Of a DNA stretch of 64,000 bases, positions 37,039-45,421 are shown in pieces. Both the position numbers and the translations under genes were made by a program. The DNA is from LMUY01 sp964242215. GTDB taxonomy: Bacteria > Pseudomonadota > Alphaproteobacteria > Acetobacterales > Acetobacteraceae. Under the pieces are notes generated by a model. That model was not told where the DNA came from. It made no database searches and was given only the letters and a program-made list of their open reading frames with translations. The stretch covers positions 32,577-96,576 of the forward strand of contig CAXTCJ010000010.1 of the NCBI GenBank assembly GCA_964242215.1, read 5' to 3'. Every line of letters starts with the position of its first letter. Within the stretch, counting starts at the first letter, position 1.

Positions 37039-37572
37039 CTAAGCAGGGTGCACCATCGCTACTTCTCCCGCAGGTTTTTCGAACTGTTCTAACCCTGGGA
37101 ACTCCCGCCATCGCAGCCGAAGCACAGCGCCGGGTGCGATGGCGACAACCTCGGCCTCCCACCAGCCATCGCTCTTCGCCACGCTAGCCAGAACAATCGA
37201 GCCAACCCGGATCGTCTGCTTCGGCACGTGCACCAACGCCGGTGCTGATCGGCGAAGGGTTGCGGCCTGGGTCGCAACCTCGCGTGGCGCCCGTAGCAGC
37301 GGCGGAAGGGCAACCAGCGCATCGAAGGTCGCGCGCCGCATGGGCGGCAATGGCGCCGGCATGCCCGGCCCTAGCAGCTGACCAGCGGCCACGCCGGGGT
37401 CGAGTTGGGCAAGCGCCCCTGCCCCCACTTCAACCAAGTGCATCCCGCCAGCGCCCGCCGCTCGGAGAAGGTCAGCGACGTGCACCGGTTCAAACCACGC
37501 CCCGCGCGGGTCGTGAGCGATGCCTCGGGCGAGCAGCACCAGCCGCTGCCCGCGGCTTCCGTTGTCGGTCAT
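37039..37572 (-). CDS. Two-domain protein with C-terminal Tudor/SH3-like domain, paralogue 1
   Basis: 177 residues, no recognised family. N-terminal about 90 residues begin with QRLVLLARG and include RGAWFEPVH and the block LAQLDPGVAAGQLLGPGMP; C-terminal 55 residues have VGSIVLASVAKSDGWWEAEV and LRLRWREFPG, the strand pattern of a small beta-barrel of the Tudor/agenet/SH3 type (G-x-x-V-x-A...DGWWEA-V...RWR-P). Two paralogues lie at 40407-40919 and 41191-41706, all on the minus strand. Being soluble and with an aromatic cage-like WW, it may bind a modified protein or nucleic acid; that is inference. Confidence 0.6.
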   Translation of the reverse strand: MTDNGSRGQRLVLLARGIAHDPRGAWFEPVHVADLLRAAGAGGMHLVEVGAGALAQLDPGVAAGQLLGPGMPAPLPPMRRATFDALVALPPLLRAPREVATQAATLRRSAPALVHVPKQTIRVGSIVLASVAKSDGWWEAEVVAIAPGAVLRLRWREFPGLEQFEKPAGEVAMVHPA

Positions 37573-37625
37573 CCTAGCGTCCCTTGTTGTGTAGTGGTTT
37601 GACCGCTTCCGTCAGAGACGGCCGG

Positions 37626-38921
37626 CTACTCGGCCGCGACGGCGATCGGGTGGGCATGCGCCTCGACCTCGTCGGCCCACTGCTGCAGCGCTGTCCGCTT
37701 CTCTTCGAGGAACCCGTAATGCCGGTAGGTGCCGGCAACGCCCTTCAACGCGTGCCCCAGGCAGGCCTCAACCAAGTGCGGCGTGAGGCCCAGCCGCTCC
37801 ATGTGCGTGGCCATGGACCGGCGCAGGTCGTGCAACACCCACGGCAGCGGCTTGGCACCGCCCAGCTCAGCCGTGACCAGGTCGTCCAGCTGCAACTTGG
37901 CCTTGCTGAAGCCCGACACGGGCGTCTTGCCGCCGTCCGACGTCAGCAAGTAGGGCCCAAGCCCAAGGTTTGGCAGGCCGCGCACCAGGGCGCGCACCTG
38001 CGTGCTGAAGGGCACCACATGGGTTTTCTCAGTTTTGTAGTCGCTGGCCGGGATCTCGAGGCGGGTAAACCCGCTGTCCGTCCAAGGCCACTTCGCATCA
38101 GCCCACTCGCTTCGCCGGCTGCCCGTGAGTAGCAGCAGCCGAAACAGCGGACTCCAGGGATAATACATGCGACCGGCCGCCCGCCACACCGCCGCGATTT
38201 CCTCCATGCTCAGCACGCGGTCACGCGGCCGAACGCGATCCCGGTTGCGCACCTCGCGAAATGGGTTGGCCGGCAACGCGCCGATCGCCACCCCAAATTG
38301 GAACATCGCCCGCACCCACTTACGGACCTCCACAGCCGCGCCAGGGCCGCCCCGCTTAGCGGCGTAATGCTGCTCGTGCCCCGAAGCACACACCACAGCG
38401 CCGGCGGGCTGTCGCACGTGTTCGAGCAACGCCACGAGGTCGGGCGCCCGCAGCACCGCCACGGCCCGGTCACCCCAGCTGGCCTCCACGTGCCGGCGCA
38501 ACAAGCGCTCGACATTGCTGCCAGATCCCAAATTGCGATCGAGGTGTTCGCGCGTATACCGGGTCAGCAAGTCGCCGACGGTCACCACTTGCATCGGGCC
38601 GTCCGACGATGTGGCTGCTACTGCCGCGCGCGGCTGCGGGTCGGTGCCCGCGCGAGCTGAGGTGTTGACGGCCTGCGCCTTATCACGAGCGTCGGAGAGG
38701 GTCGTGGCGGGGTAGGTGCCGAGTGTCATGCGTCGGCGATCGCTGGCGCGCCGGACCACCCGAACCCCAGGCGTCTCCCCTGCCCCACGCACGGTGTATG
38801 TCAGGGTCCAAGTCATGCTGCCGTTGGCGCCGACCCGCAGCACGAGGCCGTCACGGTCAGGCAACTCGAACCGGGCGCCGGTCGCACGGAGGCCGCGCAA
38901 TTTGCTGTCGGAAAGGGGCAT
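37626..38921 (-). CDS. Tyrosine recombinase/integrase, P4 type
   Basis: 431 residues from the ATG at 38921; the frame is open much further upstream, but the family N-terminus (MPLSDSKLRGLRATG, DUF4102 arm-binding domain) starts here. Core-binding domain about 120-230, catalytic domain about 230-420. Catalytic residues are all visible: Arg in TGSRRSEWADAKW, Lys in YKTEKTHVVPFS, His-x-x-Arg in LHDLRRSMATHM, His in ACLGHALKG, Tyr in TYRHYGF. It should integrate and excise the surrounding element. No tRNA gene is adjacent, so the attachment site is not identified. Confidence 0.9.
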   Translation of the reverse strand: MPLSDSKLRGLRATGARFELPDRDGLVLRVGANGSMTWTLTYTVRGAGETPGVRVVRRASDRRRMTLGTYPATTLSDARDKAQAVNTSARAGTDPQPRAAVAATSSDGPMQVVTVGDLLTRYTREHLDRNLGSGSNVERLLRRHVEASWGDRAVAVLRAPDLVALLEHVRQPAGAVVCASGHEQHYAAKRGGPGAAVEVRKWVRAMFQFGVAIGALPANPFREVRNRDRVRPRDRVLSMEEIAAVWRAAGRMYYPWSPLFRLLLLTGSRRSEWADAKWPWTDSGFTRLEIPASDYKTEKTHVVPFSTQVRALVRGLPNLGLGPYLLTSDGGKTPVSGFSKAKLQLDDLVTAELGGAKPLPWVLHDLRRSMATHMERLGLTPHLVEACLGHALKGVAGTYRHYGFLEEKRTALQQWADEVEAHAHPIAVAAE

Positions 38922-38923
38922 GT

Positions 38924-38977
38924 CACATCGCGGCCACCGAGGGCGGGTCGCGATGTGGGTGGCACTCGTCACATCGC
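38924..38977. promoter_or_regulatory. CACATCGC repeat cluster upstream of integrase
   Basis: CACATCGCG (38924-38932), its inverted copy CGCGATGTG (38949-38957) and a direct CACATCGC (38970-38977) lie within 57 nt of the integrase start codon. Suitable for a repressor, excisionase or integrase arm site controlling the integrase promoter. Confidence 0.5.
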
Positions 38978-39192
38978 TCAAGCAGTATACGACGCCCACA
39001 AAACAACAAACAGAATGGCTTACCAACTTTCTCAGCCTGTTTGTACGTGGTACCGGTCGTCTACGCACAGACACGGGCAGTGCAGCACAACGGCGGTATT
39101 TGGCCTTCGTTTGAGCTGACAGAAACGTTATCGTCGGGGATTGGTCGATCGAGAGCCGTGTCAGGGAGTTTGGGCCGCTGGTCGACGGCTGG

Positions 39193-39555
39193 TCAGTACT
39201 CACCGGGCAGCAGAATGGTGCCGTCGATGAAGTAGAGGTCGATGCTGTCCAGCGGGAAATCGGTGTAGGCGATGTGCTTGGTGAACACGGCGTTGCCATT
39301 GCCATCGTCACAGGCAAGCTGTGCGGTTCGACCCTGTGCGACGGTGAGCCGCCAGCGTTGGAATGACTCCACAGCCACCGCTTGCGCCGCCTGCTGGGCG
39401 ATAACGATTTCATCGAGCAGCCAATAAGCACCGCCAGCATCGGCGACGTGCTTGGCACCTTCGGTAAACACCACCGCCCGGTCGAAGGCGTGACGATAAC
39501 AGGTCTCGCTACCGCTAAACTGAGCGAGCGTCGCCCGCGTGAGCGTGTGCGTCAT
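39193..39555 (-). CDS. DUF6876 family protein
   Basis: 120 residues. The whole sequence fits the DUF6876 family of mobile-element proteins: LAQFSGSETCYRHAFDRAVV, TEGAKHVADAGGAYWLLDEI, ACDDGNGNAVFTKHI and the C-terminus IDLYFIDGTILLPGEY. Function unknown; members are commonly carried on plasmids and integrative elements. Located between the integrase and the membrane-protein gene. Confidence 0.75.
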   Translation of the reverse strand: MTHTLTRATLAQFSGSETCYRHAFDRAVVFTEGAKHVADAGGAYWLLDEIVIAQQAAQAVAVESFQRWRLTVAQGRTAQLACDDGNGNAVFTKHIAYTDFPLDSIDLYFIDGTILLPGEY

Positions 39556-39790
39556 CGGATCCTCTTGGTTGCGTCGTGTTCAGGGGTTGGGGCTGTTCTT
39601 GGGCGTGTGTCGCCGCGCAACCGAGTACCAGCATCGCGGCCCGTCGCTTGTCCGCAGCGCCGCCTAACCAGTCCTGCTGGTCTCAGTTTGCCGGTGGCGC
39701 ATCGATACAACCGGTCTCCGCTCAGGGCGTGCGACTATTGCCATCATCGCTGGCGTTTGCAGGGGCAGTGCGCGCCATGCAGTCCTCGGG

Positions 39791-40303
39791 TCACACGGGC
39801 TTGACCACCCGACACGAAGGCTTTTGGCCGGGTGAATGCCGCGGTTCGCAATGCGCGAGGTGACCGCCCGGCAGCACTTGGGTCACGATAGCCCGGCGAC
39901 GGTCAGGGATCATGGCCAACATACCACCGGCCAGTGCGAATAGCATGCACATAGCCACGAACGCCCCGCCGATGATCATGGCCAGCAGCGTGACGGCGAT
40001 CAGTAAGACGCTAGGCCATCGGCCCAGGGCACGCATCGCCAACACACCCAGCACGATGCACAGCATCGACACGCCGAGTTCACCCGAACAGTGGCGTGTT
40101 GCAGTGACGCCAACGCCTCCAGCACTCATCGCCAACCCTAGGGTGCCGACCACCGCTGCCATTAGGAACCCGACGATAACGGTCACGCCGGCGATCACCC
40201 CCATGAGCCCACCGACTTGTCGCAGGCGTGGTCCCCCATGCCCGTACGACTGATCACGCCGCGTCGATCGATGCCGTGGGTTGGTTAAATCAGCTCGTGC
40301 CAT
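39791..40303 (-). CDS. Small multi-spanning membrane protein
   Basis: 170 residues from ATG 40303, preceded by a GGTGA-type site; a longer frame to 40420 lacks support. Soluble basic N-terminus (about 35 residues), then three to four hydrophobic helices (VIAGVTVIVGFLMAAVVGTL; a Ser/Leu-rich helix; LLIAVTLLAMIIGGAFVAMC and a following one) and a short polar tail. Architecture resembles small DUF4064-like proteins but the match is only in hydrophobicity. Function unknown. Confidence 0.5.
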   Translation of the reverse strand: MARADLTNPRHRSTRRDQSYGHGGPRLRQVGGLMGVIAGVTVIVGFLMAAVVGTLGLAMSAGGVGVTATRHCSGELGVSMLCIVLGVLAMRALGRWPSVLLIAVTLLAMIIGGAFVAMCMLFALAGGMLAMIPDRRRAIVTQVLPGGHLAHCEPRHSPGQKPSCRVVKPV

Positions 40304-40406
40304 GATGATGTCACCAATTGCCGTCGATGCGCCGCGACGGTTTGCCGGGATTGATTGACCCGCGGGGGCGAAGCCACGATCGCTCGTCAGGCCCGGGCGG
40401 GATGCC

Positions 40407-40919
40407 CTAACGCTCGCCACTGGGCGACATCAGGCCGAGCTGGGTGACTGACTTGTTGAAGTAGTCGAGGTCAGGGTAATCGCGCCAACGCAGCCGAACG
40501 TTGATGCCCTCTACCGCGAGAACGATGCACTCCCACCAACCGTCATCCTCCGCGGCGCTCGCAAGCACCGTCGCGCCGACGACGATATTCGACCAGGGCG
40601 GCGGTACCTCGCCTGACGCAGCGTCGGGCTGTGTGGTACCTGCGACCAGGGAGCCGACCTTGGCCAACTCGAGCAGGCGCTGGAAGCTGCCAGGCTGCAC
40701 AAGCGGCAGCTGGTCGGGTTTCCCGCTCGCACCCAGTTTGCCCGACGGCACGTCGGGGCCGAGTGCTTTGAGCTTGGCCGTGTCGAGTTCGACCAGGGCG
40801 TGATGAGGCTGGGCGGCAGCCTCGGTCAGCACCGCCCGGTGGGCGACATCGAACGAAGCGGCTCGCGCCTGCCGCCCGGCATGGTGAAGCAATACAAGGC
40901 GAAGTGTCGGTTCAGGCAT
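40407..40919 (-). CDS. Two-domain protein with C-terminal Tudor/SH3-like domain, paralogue 2
   Basis: 170 residues. Aligns along its full length with paralogues 1 and 3: N-terminal LRLVLLHHAG, ALVELDTAKLKALGPDVPSG, LVQPGSFQRLLELA; C-terminal VGATVLASAAEDDGWWECIV, VRLRWRDYPDLDYF and the ending LMSPSG. A low-complexity linker (about 90-110) separates the two parts. Standalone gene, 270 empty bases upstream. The conserved C-terminal barrel and variable linker suggest three adaptors with different partners. Confidence 0.6.
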   Translation of the reverse strand: MPEPTLRLVLLHHAGRQARAASFDVAHRAVLTEAAAQPHHALVELDTAKLKALGPDVPSGKLGASGKPDQLPLVQPGSFQRLLELAKVGSLVAGTTQPDAASGEVPPPWSNIVVGATVLASAAEDDGWWECIVLAVEGINVRLRWRDYPDLDYFNKSVTQLGLMSPSGER

Positions 40920-41190
40920 TCGTAATCACCAGGGTTTATGGTTGGGGAATTTCATTGAACACCAACGAAGTATACTACCCCGACCAACTGCAACCCAGCT
41001 CGCTGTTGAGCTGTTTGTCGTGTGTACGGCACCAGGATCTTTGCCGATCAGACGCAGCAGATATGCCGGGGCGCCCAGCAAGGCCAGCCATGGCTGCGGC
41101 AAACCGCCCGAGCAACCCAAGCTTTCGACGCCGGCGAGACGGGCCGTGCTTTGGCGGCCGATGCCGGTGCAAGCCGATCATGCCGATGCC

Positions 41191-41706
41191 TCACCCGAGC
41201 CCGCTGGGTGACAGCAGCCCCACGCAGGTAATCGAGCGACGAAACGATTCCCCCGGGTAGTCGCGCCACTGCAGTTGTACGGCACCGCCACCATCGACCT
41301 CTACCACGACGCACTCCCACCAGCCCTCGTCCCTTCCAGCCCGAGCAAGCACGATCGCGCCCGGCTCTATCTCCGACCAGGGCAGCGGCGCGCCCAGGCG
41401 ACCGAGCCTGTGTGCTGCGGCTGACAACGCTGCGAGACCACTTGGCTCGGCGAGCCCGGCCAATCGCTCGAACACTGGTCGACGCATCAGGGCAAGCGTA
41501 TCGGGTGAGCCATCGGGCAGCAGGTAACCCGACTGGATGTCGGGGTCGATTTGGTCGAGCTTGGATTGCTCAATGCTCACGAGAGCGCGGTGTGGCGATG
41601 CCGCGGCGCGGGCGAGAGCGGCACGATGACTGCCGTCAAACCAGGCGCCTCGATACTCGTCAGCTCCTTGCTCCAGCAACACCAGCCGGTTCTCATCCAA
41701 GTTCAT
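41191..41706 (-). CDS. Two-domain protein with C-terminal Tudor/SH3-like domain, paralogue 3
   Basis: 171 residues. Same architecture: ENRLVLLEQG, YRGAWFDGSHRAALARAA, KLDQIDPDIQSGYLLPDGSP, then PGAIVLARAGRDEGWWECVV and VQLQWRDYPGESF, ending LLSPSGLG. Closest by eye to paralogue 2 in the C-terminus and to paralogue 1 in the RGAWF segment, so the triplication is old rather than recent. Codon use and GC content match the window average, unlike the AT-rich orphan at 32573. Confidence 0.6.
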   Translation of the reverse strand: MNLDENRLVLLEQGADEYRGAWFDGSHRAALARAAASPHRALVSIEQSKLDQIDPDIQSGYLLPDGSPDTLALMRRPVFERLAGLAEPSGLAALSAAAHRLGRLGAPLPWSEIEPGAIVLARAGRDEGWWECVVVEVDGGGAVQLQWRDYPGESFRRSITCVGLLSPSGLG

Positions 41707-42072
41707 GTCGTTTGCGCCCTCGCTGATCGCCCGCCCGTTAGCGAGCAGGCAAGTGTAGCAGGCGAGCCCACCGGCGTGGCGTGTGTTGTGAGCCTGTTTA
41801 ACGCTGGTACGAAGCAGGCTGATTCAACTCTTTCCGATCCGTTGCACCGCGCCAAATCAACACAGGACGACGCAGGCCAGTGCCAATGCAGGCCCACGAC
41901 AACCCGATCTACCAGGCTGTTAAGCCCTTACGTCCGCCCTAATTCTACCAACGCAGGCATGCGTGTCCAACGGACAGGACGCTCAATGAGCCCGGCTAGG
42001 TAAAAGTAATTGACCGTGCGCGACACGATCAAATTCGTCACGCTCAACTGGAAGAAGAGGAGTAGTTTTCGG
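41707..42072. other. Intergenic region, no gene supported
   Basis: About 366 bases between paralogue 3 and the zinc-ribbon gene. Nothing recognised; the start of the downstream gene could lie at 42010, but 42073 is preferred. Confidence 0.4.
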
Positions 42073-42342
42073 ATGATCCTAAATTATTATGAATGCTTCG
42101 ACTGCGGCTACGAATGGGAAGTCGACCTCGAGGTTATCTCCGATGACCAGTGCGCTGAGTGCGCTGCAAGCTGCTTCCCCGTTCAGATCTACAATCGCGA
42201 CGCTCGAGAGGAACACAGGGCGCCAGCTAAATGCGAGCCACGGAGATCGCGCGACCATTCAGAAGAACCAAGGGGTCCCGGTCGGGTCGGTATCCCGAAA
42301 GGTAAGCGTCACCGTCCAAACATACACCCAGCTCGCCGCTAA
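42073..42342 (+). CDS. Small zinc-ribbon protein
   Basis: 89 residues from ATG 42073 (an upstream GTG at 42010 is possible). CFDC (residues 8-11) and CAEC (about 27-30) form a rubredoxin-like zinc knuckle around an acidic stretch, followed by a highly charged tail. The tail enters repeat copy C, so the C-terminus may be altered by that insertion. Function unknown. Confidence 0.45.
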   Translation: MILNYYECFDCGYEWEVDLEVISDDQCAECAASCFPVQIYNRDAREEHRAPAKCEPRRSRDHSEEPRGPGRVGIPKGKRHRPNIHPARR

Positions 42343-42480
42343 CTTACACCCAGCTTGTCTGCCGATCTCCGCTCAGGACCGGTGAACCGCTCATAAAGTG
42401 CCTGTTCCGGCCTTTTCCAAAGCTCCAGCCTCCCTGCCCCAGATACGACCCCAACCCGGGGTGGTTTGGGTCCTCACCCA
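42325..42480 (+). repeat. Dispersed boundary repeat, copy C (partial)
   Basis: Contains a pair of ACACCCA motifs 22 bp apart (TACACCCAGCTCGCCGCTAA...), then a segment with CTCAGG, CCGGCCTTTTCC and ATACGACCCCAACCC that is also found, diverged, in copies A (44510-44830) and B (60990-61330). Only the first ACACCCA pair is present. It lies between the zinc-ribbon gene and the M48 protease cassette. Confidence 0.5.
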
Positions 42481-42663
42481 ACAACGATGTGGCCTCGAAC
42501 GTTGTGCCTAGGCTGCCAACCCTGGCGCGCCGGTTTCGACAAAATCTGGCCGGTTCCGGTCTGGCAGGTTCCGGACGGCGCCCGTTAGTAGCTGCCGTTC
42601 GAGCTGCGCTGCGTTCCATCGAACCTAGCGTCATCAGACTACCCGACTCTGTGCTCCCGGTCT

Positions 42664-43836
42664 TTACTTCTTGCTCAACGGTTCCGAAGCCGAGTTTAAA
42701 TTCTTTGGCAGCAGGGTCGCGTTCAAAGCATTAGTTTGTATGTTTACACCGCTGAGTAGAATCATATTGGTAACGACGAGCAGGAGCAGCGCGCCGCACA
42801 TTGCAAATGTGGTGAGCTCGGGGCTGGACTCGCTTACCGCACCCATGAAAAAGAAGGTGACGATCAATAGAACAATGAACGGAGGGGCCCGATTCAATGT
42901 CGGCGGTGCGAGCACCGTCGTCCGGCCTGAGCGCATATTCTTGGCGTTTTCCCGAAGATAAAGGTTTCTCTGGAAATTTTCCTCGGCGGACATGGCCGTG
43001 TCGTTGATTGTGATACGTTCAACCACGTTGATGATAGTCTCGAAGTCCTTTTTGGGCAGCGTTTGTAAGGCAAAGATGTCGGCGGCGATTTCAGCGTCTC
43101 GTAAGATGGTCGAGCGCTGGCGGTCCCATGCCCCGCGGTTAGTGCCCAAAAACAGGGCAGCTAAAACCAACTCGATGACGACAGTGGCATAGGTCCAGCT
43201 GCTGTTGACAGCCAAAAGCACGATGACCACTAAGATCGGTGTCGAGCCAACGACCCTGATCATCTCCCCAACCATCGTGACGGCGCTGGCGTGTCCGATC
43301 TCGTGAAGGACCATGAAACGTACCGTTGCACCAGCGCTCGGCCGAGTGGCTAATAGATCCGGCGTATCTCGAAGGAAGATGAAGCTGCCGCCGTGAAAGT
43401 TAATCGAAAACGGCATAGCTATCATCGAACTGGACGCGGTGCGTTTGCTCAAAACGAAACATCGAATCGCAGCGAGTCGCTGAGCAGACCCAAAACGAAC
43501 TCGTCCTCCAAGCTTATTTGCCGGCTGTGCGCCGGGAATGAAGTCGGAAACTGAAAACTCGCTCGCCGCCATGTTGGGGTTACCCAACATTACTCCAATA
43601 GCGGCATTGATCCTTGCGATTCGGTGGATGAAAGCAGGTACCATTGTTGCAAAGAAGGACACGGCAAGAGTGAGGATCAGGGCGGCAATCGACCAAATTG
43701 GTTGATGCCAGAACGTTCGGACCGCCGCGCCAAGTTCGAAAGTGAAGCCCGCATGGAGCCAGAGATCCAGCGCAAACCCACTTAACGTTGCCAAAGCGGT
43801 ATTGAAGGCAACTCGATGTCGGGATGCCCTGGGCAC
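42664..43836 (-). CDS. M48-like membrane metalloprotease
   Basis: 390 residues. Membrane-embedded zinc peptidase: HEIGH at 178-182 (HExxH, two zinc ligands and catalytic Glu) and EIAAD at 249-253 (ExxAD, third ligand as in M48/HtpX). Membrane segments near 47-70, 195-232 (one or two), 318-336 and 343-362. GTG start at 43836 shares one base with the TAG of the upstream small gene (TAGTG), so the pair is translationally coupled. Composition is more AT-rich than the backbone. The cassette sits between boundary repeats C and A. A role as a stress- or infection-activated protease is inference. Confidence 0.65.
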   Translation of the reverse strand: MPRASRHRVAFNTALATLSGFALDLWLHAGFTFELGAAVRTFWHQPIWSIAALILTLAVSFFATMVPAFIHRIARINAAIGVMLGNPNMAASEFSVSDFIPGAQPANKLGGRVRFGSAQRLAAIRCFVLSKRTASSSMIAMPFSINFHGGSFIFLRDTPDLLATRPSAGATVRFMVLHEIGHASAVTMVGEMIRVVGSTPILVVIVLLAVNSSWTYATVVIELVLAALFLGTNRGAWDRQRSTILRDAEIAADIFALQTLPKKDFETIINVVERITINDTAMSAEENFQRNLYLRENAKNMRSGRTTVLAPPTLNRAPPFIVLLIVTFFFMGAVSESSPELTTFAMCGALLLLVVTNMILLSGVNIQTNALNATLLPKNLNSASEPLSKK

Positions 43837-44264
43837 TAGGCCTGGAAGTTTTTGGCTATCACGATATAGATGTTACGTTTTCGATCGGCGCTGATCTGCC
43901 ATGCCGCAGTCTCTTCCGTTGCCGCTGCTTGCAACCGCTCGGGCGTGACTTCCTCCCCTCTCCGAGAGAGACTTTTCGCTAATTCGAGGGTGTAATGGAT
44001 GAGACCGGTTGACGCAGCCAGAAGCTCCACCGTATGCGTGATATCAAGGTTCTGACCTTCCGGCGGCCGCACGATTTTAAAGCCTTTGCCCTGCTGCTCG
44101 ACAACTTCAGTAACAGCTGTGACACCAACGATACCGCATTCTTCTGGGAAAGCTTCCCACAGTGCGTCTTCGACGCTGAACATGAGCGGACTCCTTGTCT
44201 CTCCCAACGTAAGACGACTAACCGGGGCTGACAACCGCCTGTCGTTGTATATGGTCACAGGCAT
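43836..44264 (-). CDS. Small partner protein of the M48-like protease
   Basis: 142 residues, soluble, slightly acidic, no recognised family. N-terminal strands (VTIYNDRRLSAPVSRL), a central part FSVEDALWEAFPEECGIVGV and two helices (HTVELLAASTGLIHYTLELA; TPERLQAAATEETAAWQ). The start is 16 nt inside AT-richer DNA after repeat A. Gene order, overlapping stop/start and co-location suggest that it senses a signal or regulates the protease that follows; it could be an antitoxin-like inhibitor or an adaptor. Confidence 0.55.
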   Translation of the reverse strand: MPVTIYNDRRLSAPVSRLTLGETRSPLMFSVEDALWEAFPEECGIVGVTAVTEVVEQQGKGFKIVRPPEGQNLDITHTVELLAASTGLIHYTLELAKSLSRRGEEVTPERLQAAATEETAAWQISADRKRNIYIVIAKNFQA

Positions 44265-45421
44265 GCTTTTACTCCCACGTAGCTAATCCGCCGGCCACAG
44301 GGCCGGCGGCCTCGCCCGCCTCACCGAAAGAACGGCGGCTTTTGGCCACGTTAATAAACGGCTGAAGGGCGTCAATTGGCGCTAAGCCGCCATGGCGGCT
44401 TGATGTTTTAGTTGGTTTGAGACCGCAAGCCCGTCAACACGGGCCAGGCTTCGGCTACAGCGACGACCGCGGCCTGCAAACCGTCAACCTGACGGACCGC
44501 GAGAGCCAGATCTACACCCAGTCTGCCGCAAATCGACGCCCACCTCATCCGCCAACGTCCTCTCAGGCCTCGCCACTAGTGCGGAAATAGCCCGATTTAC
44601 TGCCTTTTCCCGGCCGCTAGCCCCCTGCCTCGTATACGAACCCAACCTCGCCTGGTTCCTGCTCAGCTGTGGCCACAAGCCACGGTAAACGACACCCACC
44701 ACCCGCTAATCGACACCCACGAAAAGCCGAGAGTGAGAGATGCGCTTGCAAAACACCAATGTTTGCTGATGTTTGACCCCGCCTGCGGAGAGTCGCGGGC
44801 CCGACCTCAAACCGGGGTAGTTTGTGCTCGACCGGCCCACTTTGGCCGAGTGAACGGTCTGGAGACAGGCAGCCGCCTAGGCCGAGCCGTTTCGAGCCTG
44901 CGCCCAATTCTTGGTCCGCCGGCAGAGGCATCGAGGATGTTGCTCCGCATTGAGGGGGTGATCGGCGCGGGCTGCCCCGTCTGCGAGCCGCCTCAGTACC
45001 CGAGCCATAAGTTGGACCAGCCGCCAAACTACTGCGAAGCGTGTAACACTCCTAGTAGCTACCTCGAGGGAAAGGCACGTTCTCCTTAAGTCCGAGGGAT
45101 CAGTTACCTCAAGTTTGTGAATACTACCGTGCCGGATGCCGCGAACATCCCGCCAACGTCGTGGTAAACTCGAGTGGCTAGGAGCCTGTCTGAGTAATCA
45201 TGATCGTAACGAAAAACGACATAATTTTGCGTTCAAACATCAGGTTTGAATTCAGAAAGAACCGCCGACAACGGACGGGAGAATCAATGTTTCGCGTCAT
45301 CCTTGCGTCATCGGATACCGGGACACGCTCCCAGTGGTCGTCCGGGCGTGGATCCTGGCCTGGCTTATTTCGGAGGAGCCGGTGCGCACAAATAGCAAAC
45401 ACGGATGAGGCATTGTCATCC
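44265..45421. other. Long non-genic region containing boundary repeat A
   Basis: About 1150 bases. The left part is repeat copy A. From about 44830 to 45421 no coding frame with protein-like character was found; a 118-codon plus-strand frame (44733-45089) runs through the repeat and is not believed. This is the right edge of the accessory segment before the liv/hyu operon. Confidence 0.5.
44510..44830 (+). repeat. Dispersed boundary repeat, copy A
   Basis: Matches copy B (60990-61330) in the same orientation. Best-conserved block is 44655-44769 versus 61135-61249 (roughly 85-90 percent by eye), including GCTCAG, GCCACAAGCCAC and AGCCGAGAGTGAGAGATG. It has two pairs of ACACCCA-type motifs: one at 44514 with its partner about 22 bp on, and one near 44690-44720 spaced 21 bp. 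The paired, helically phased motifs resemble transposase-binding sites as found at IS21-type ends, but no transposase gene is present. Confidence 0.55.

Noticed and set aside
44510..44830. Confident call of an IS21 element
   Set aside because: No istA/istB coding sequence is nearby, and the ACACCCA pairs are in direct rather than inverted orientation, so only a resemblance to transposase-binding ends is stated.
44733..45089. 118-codon plus-strand frame after repeat A
   Set aside because: Its first part is repeat DNA and the remainder has no protein-like pattern.
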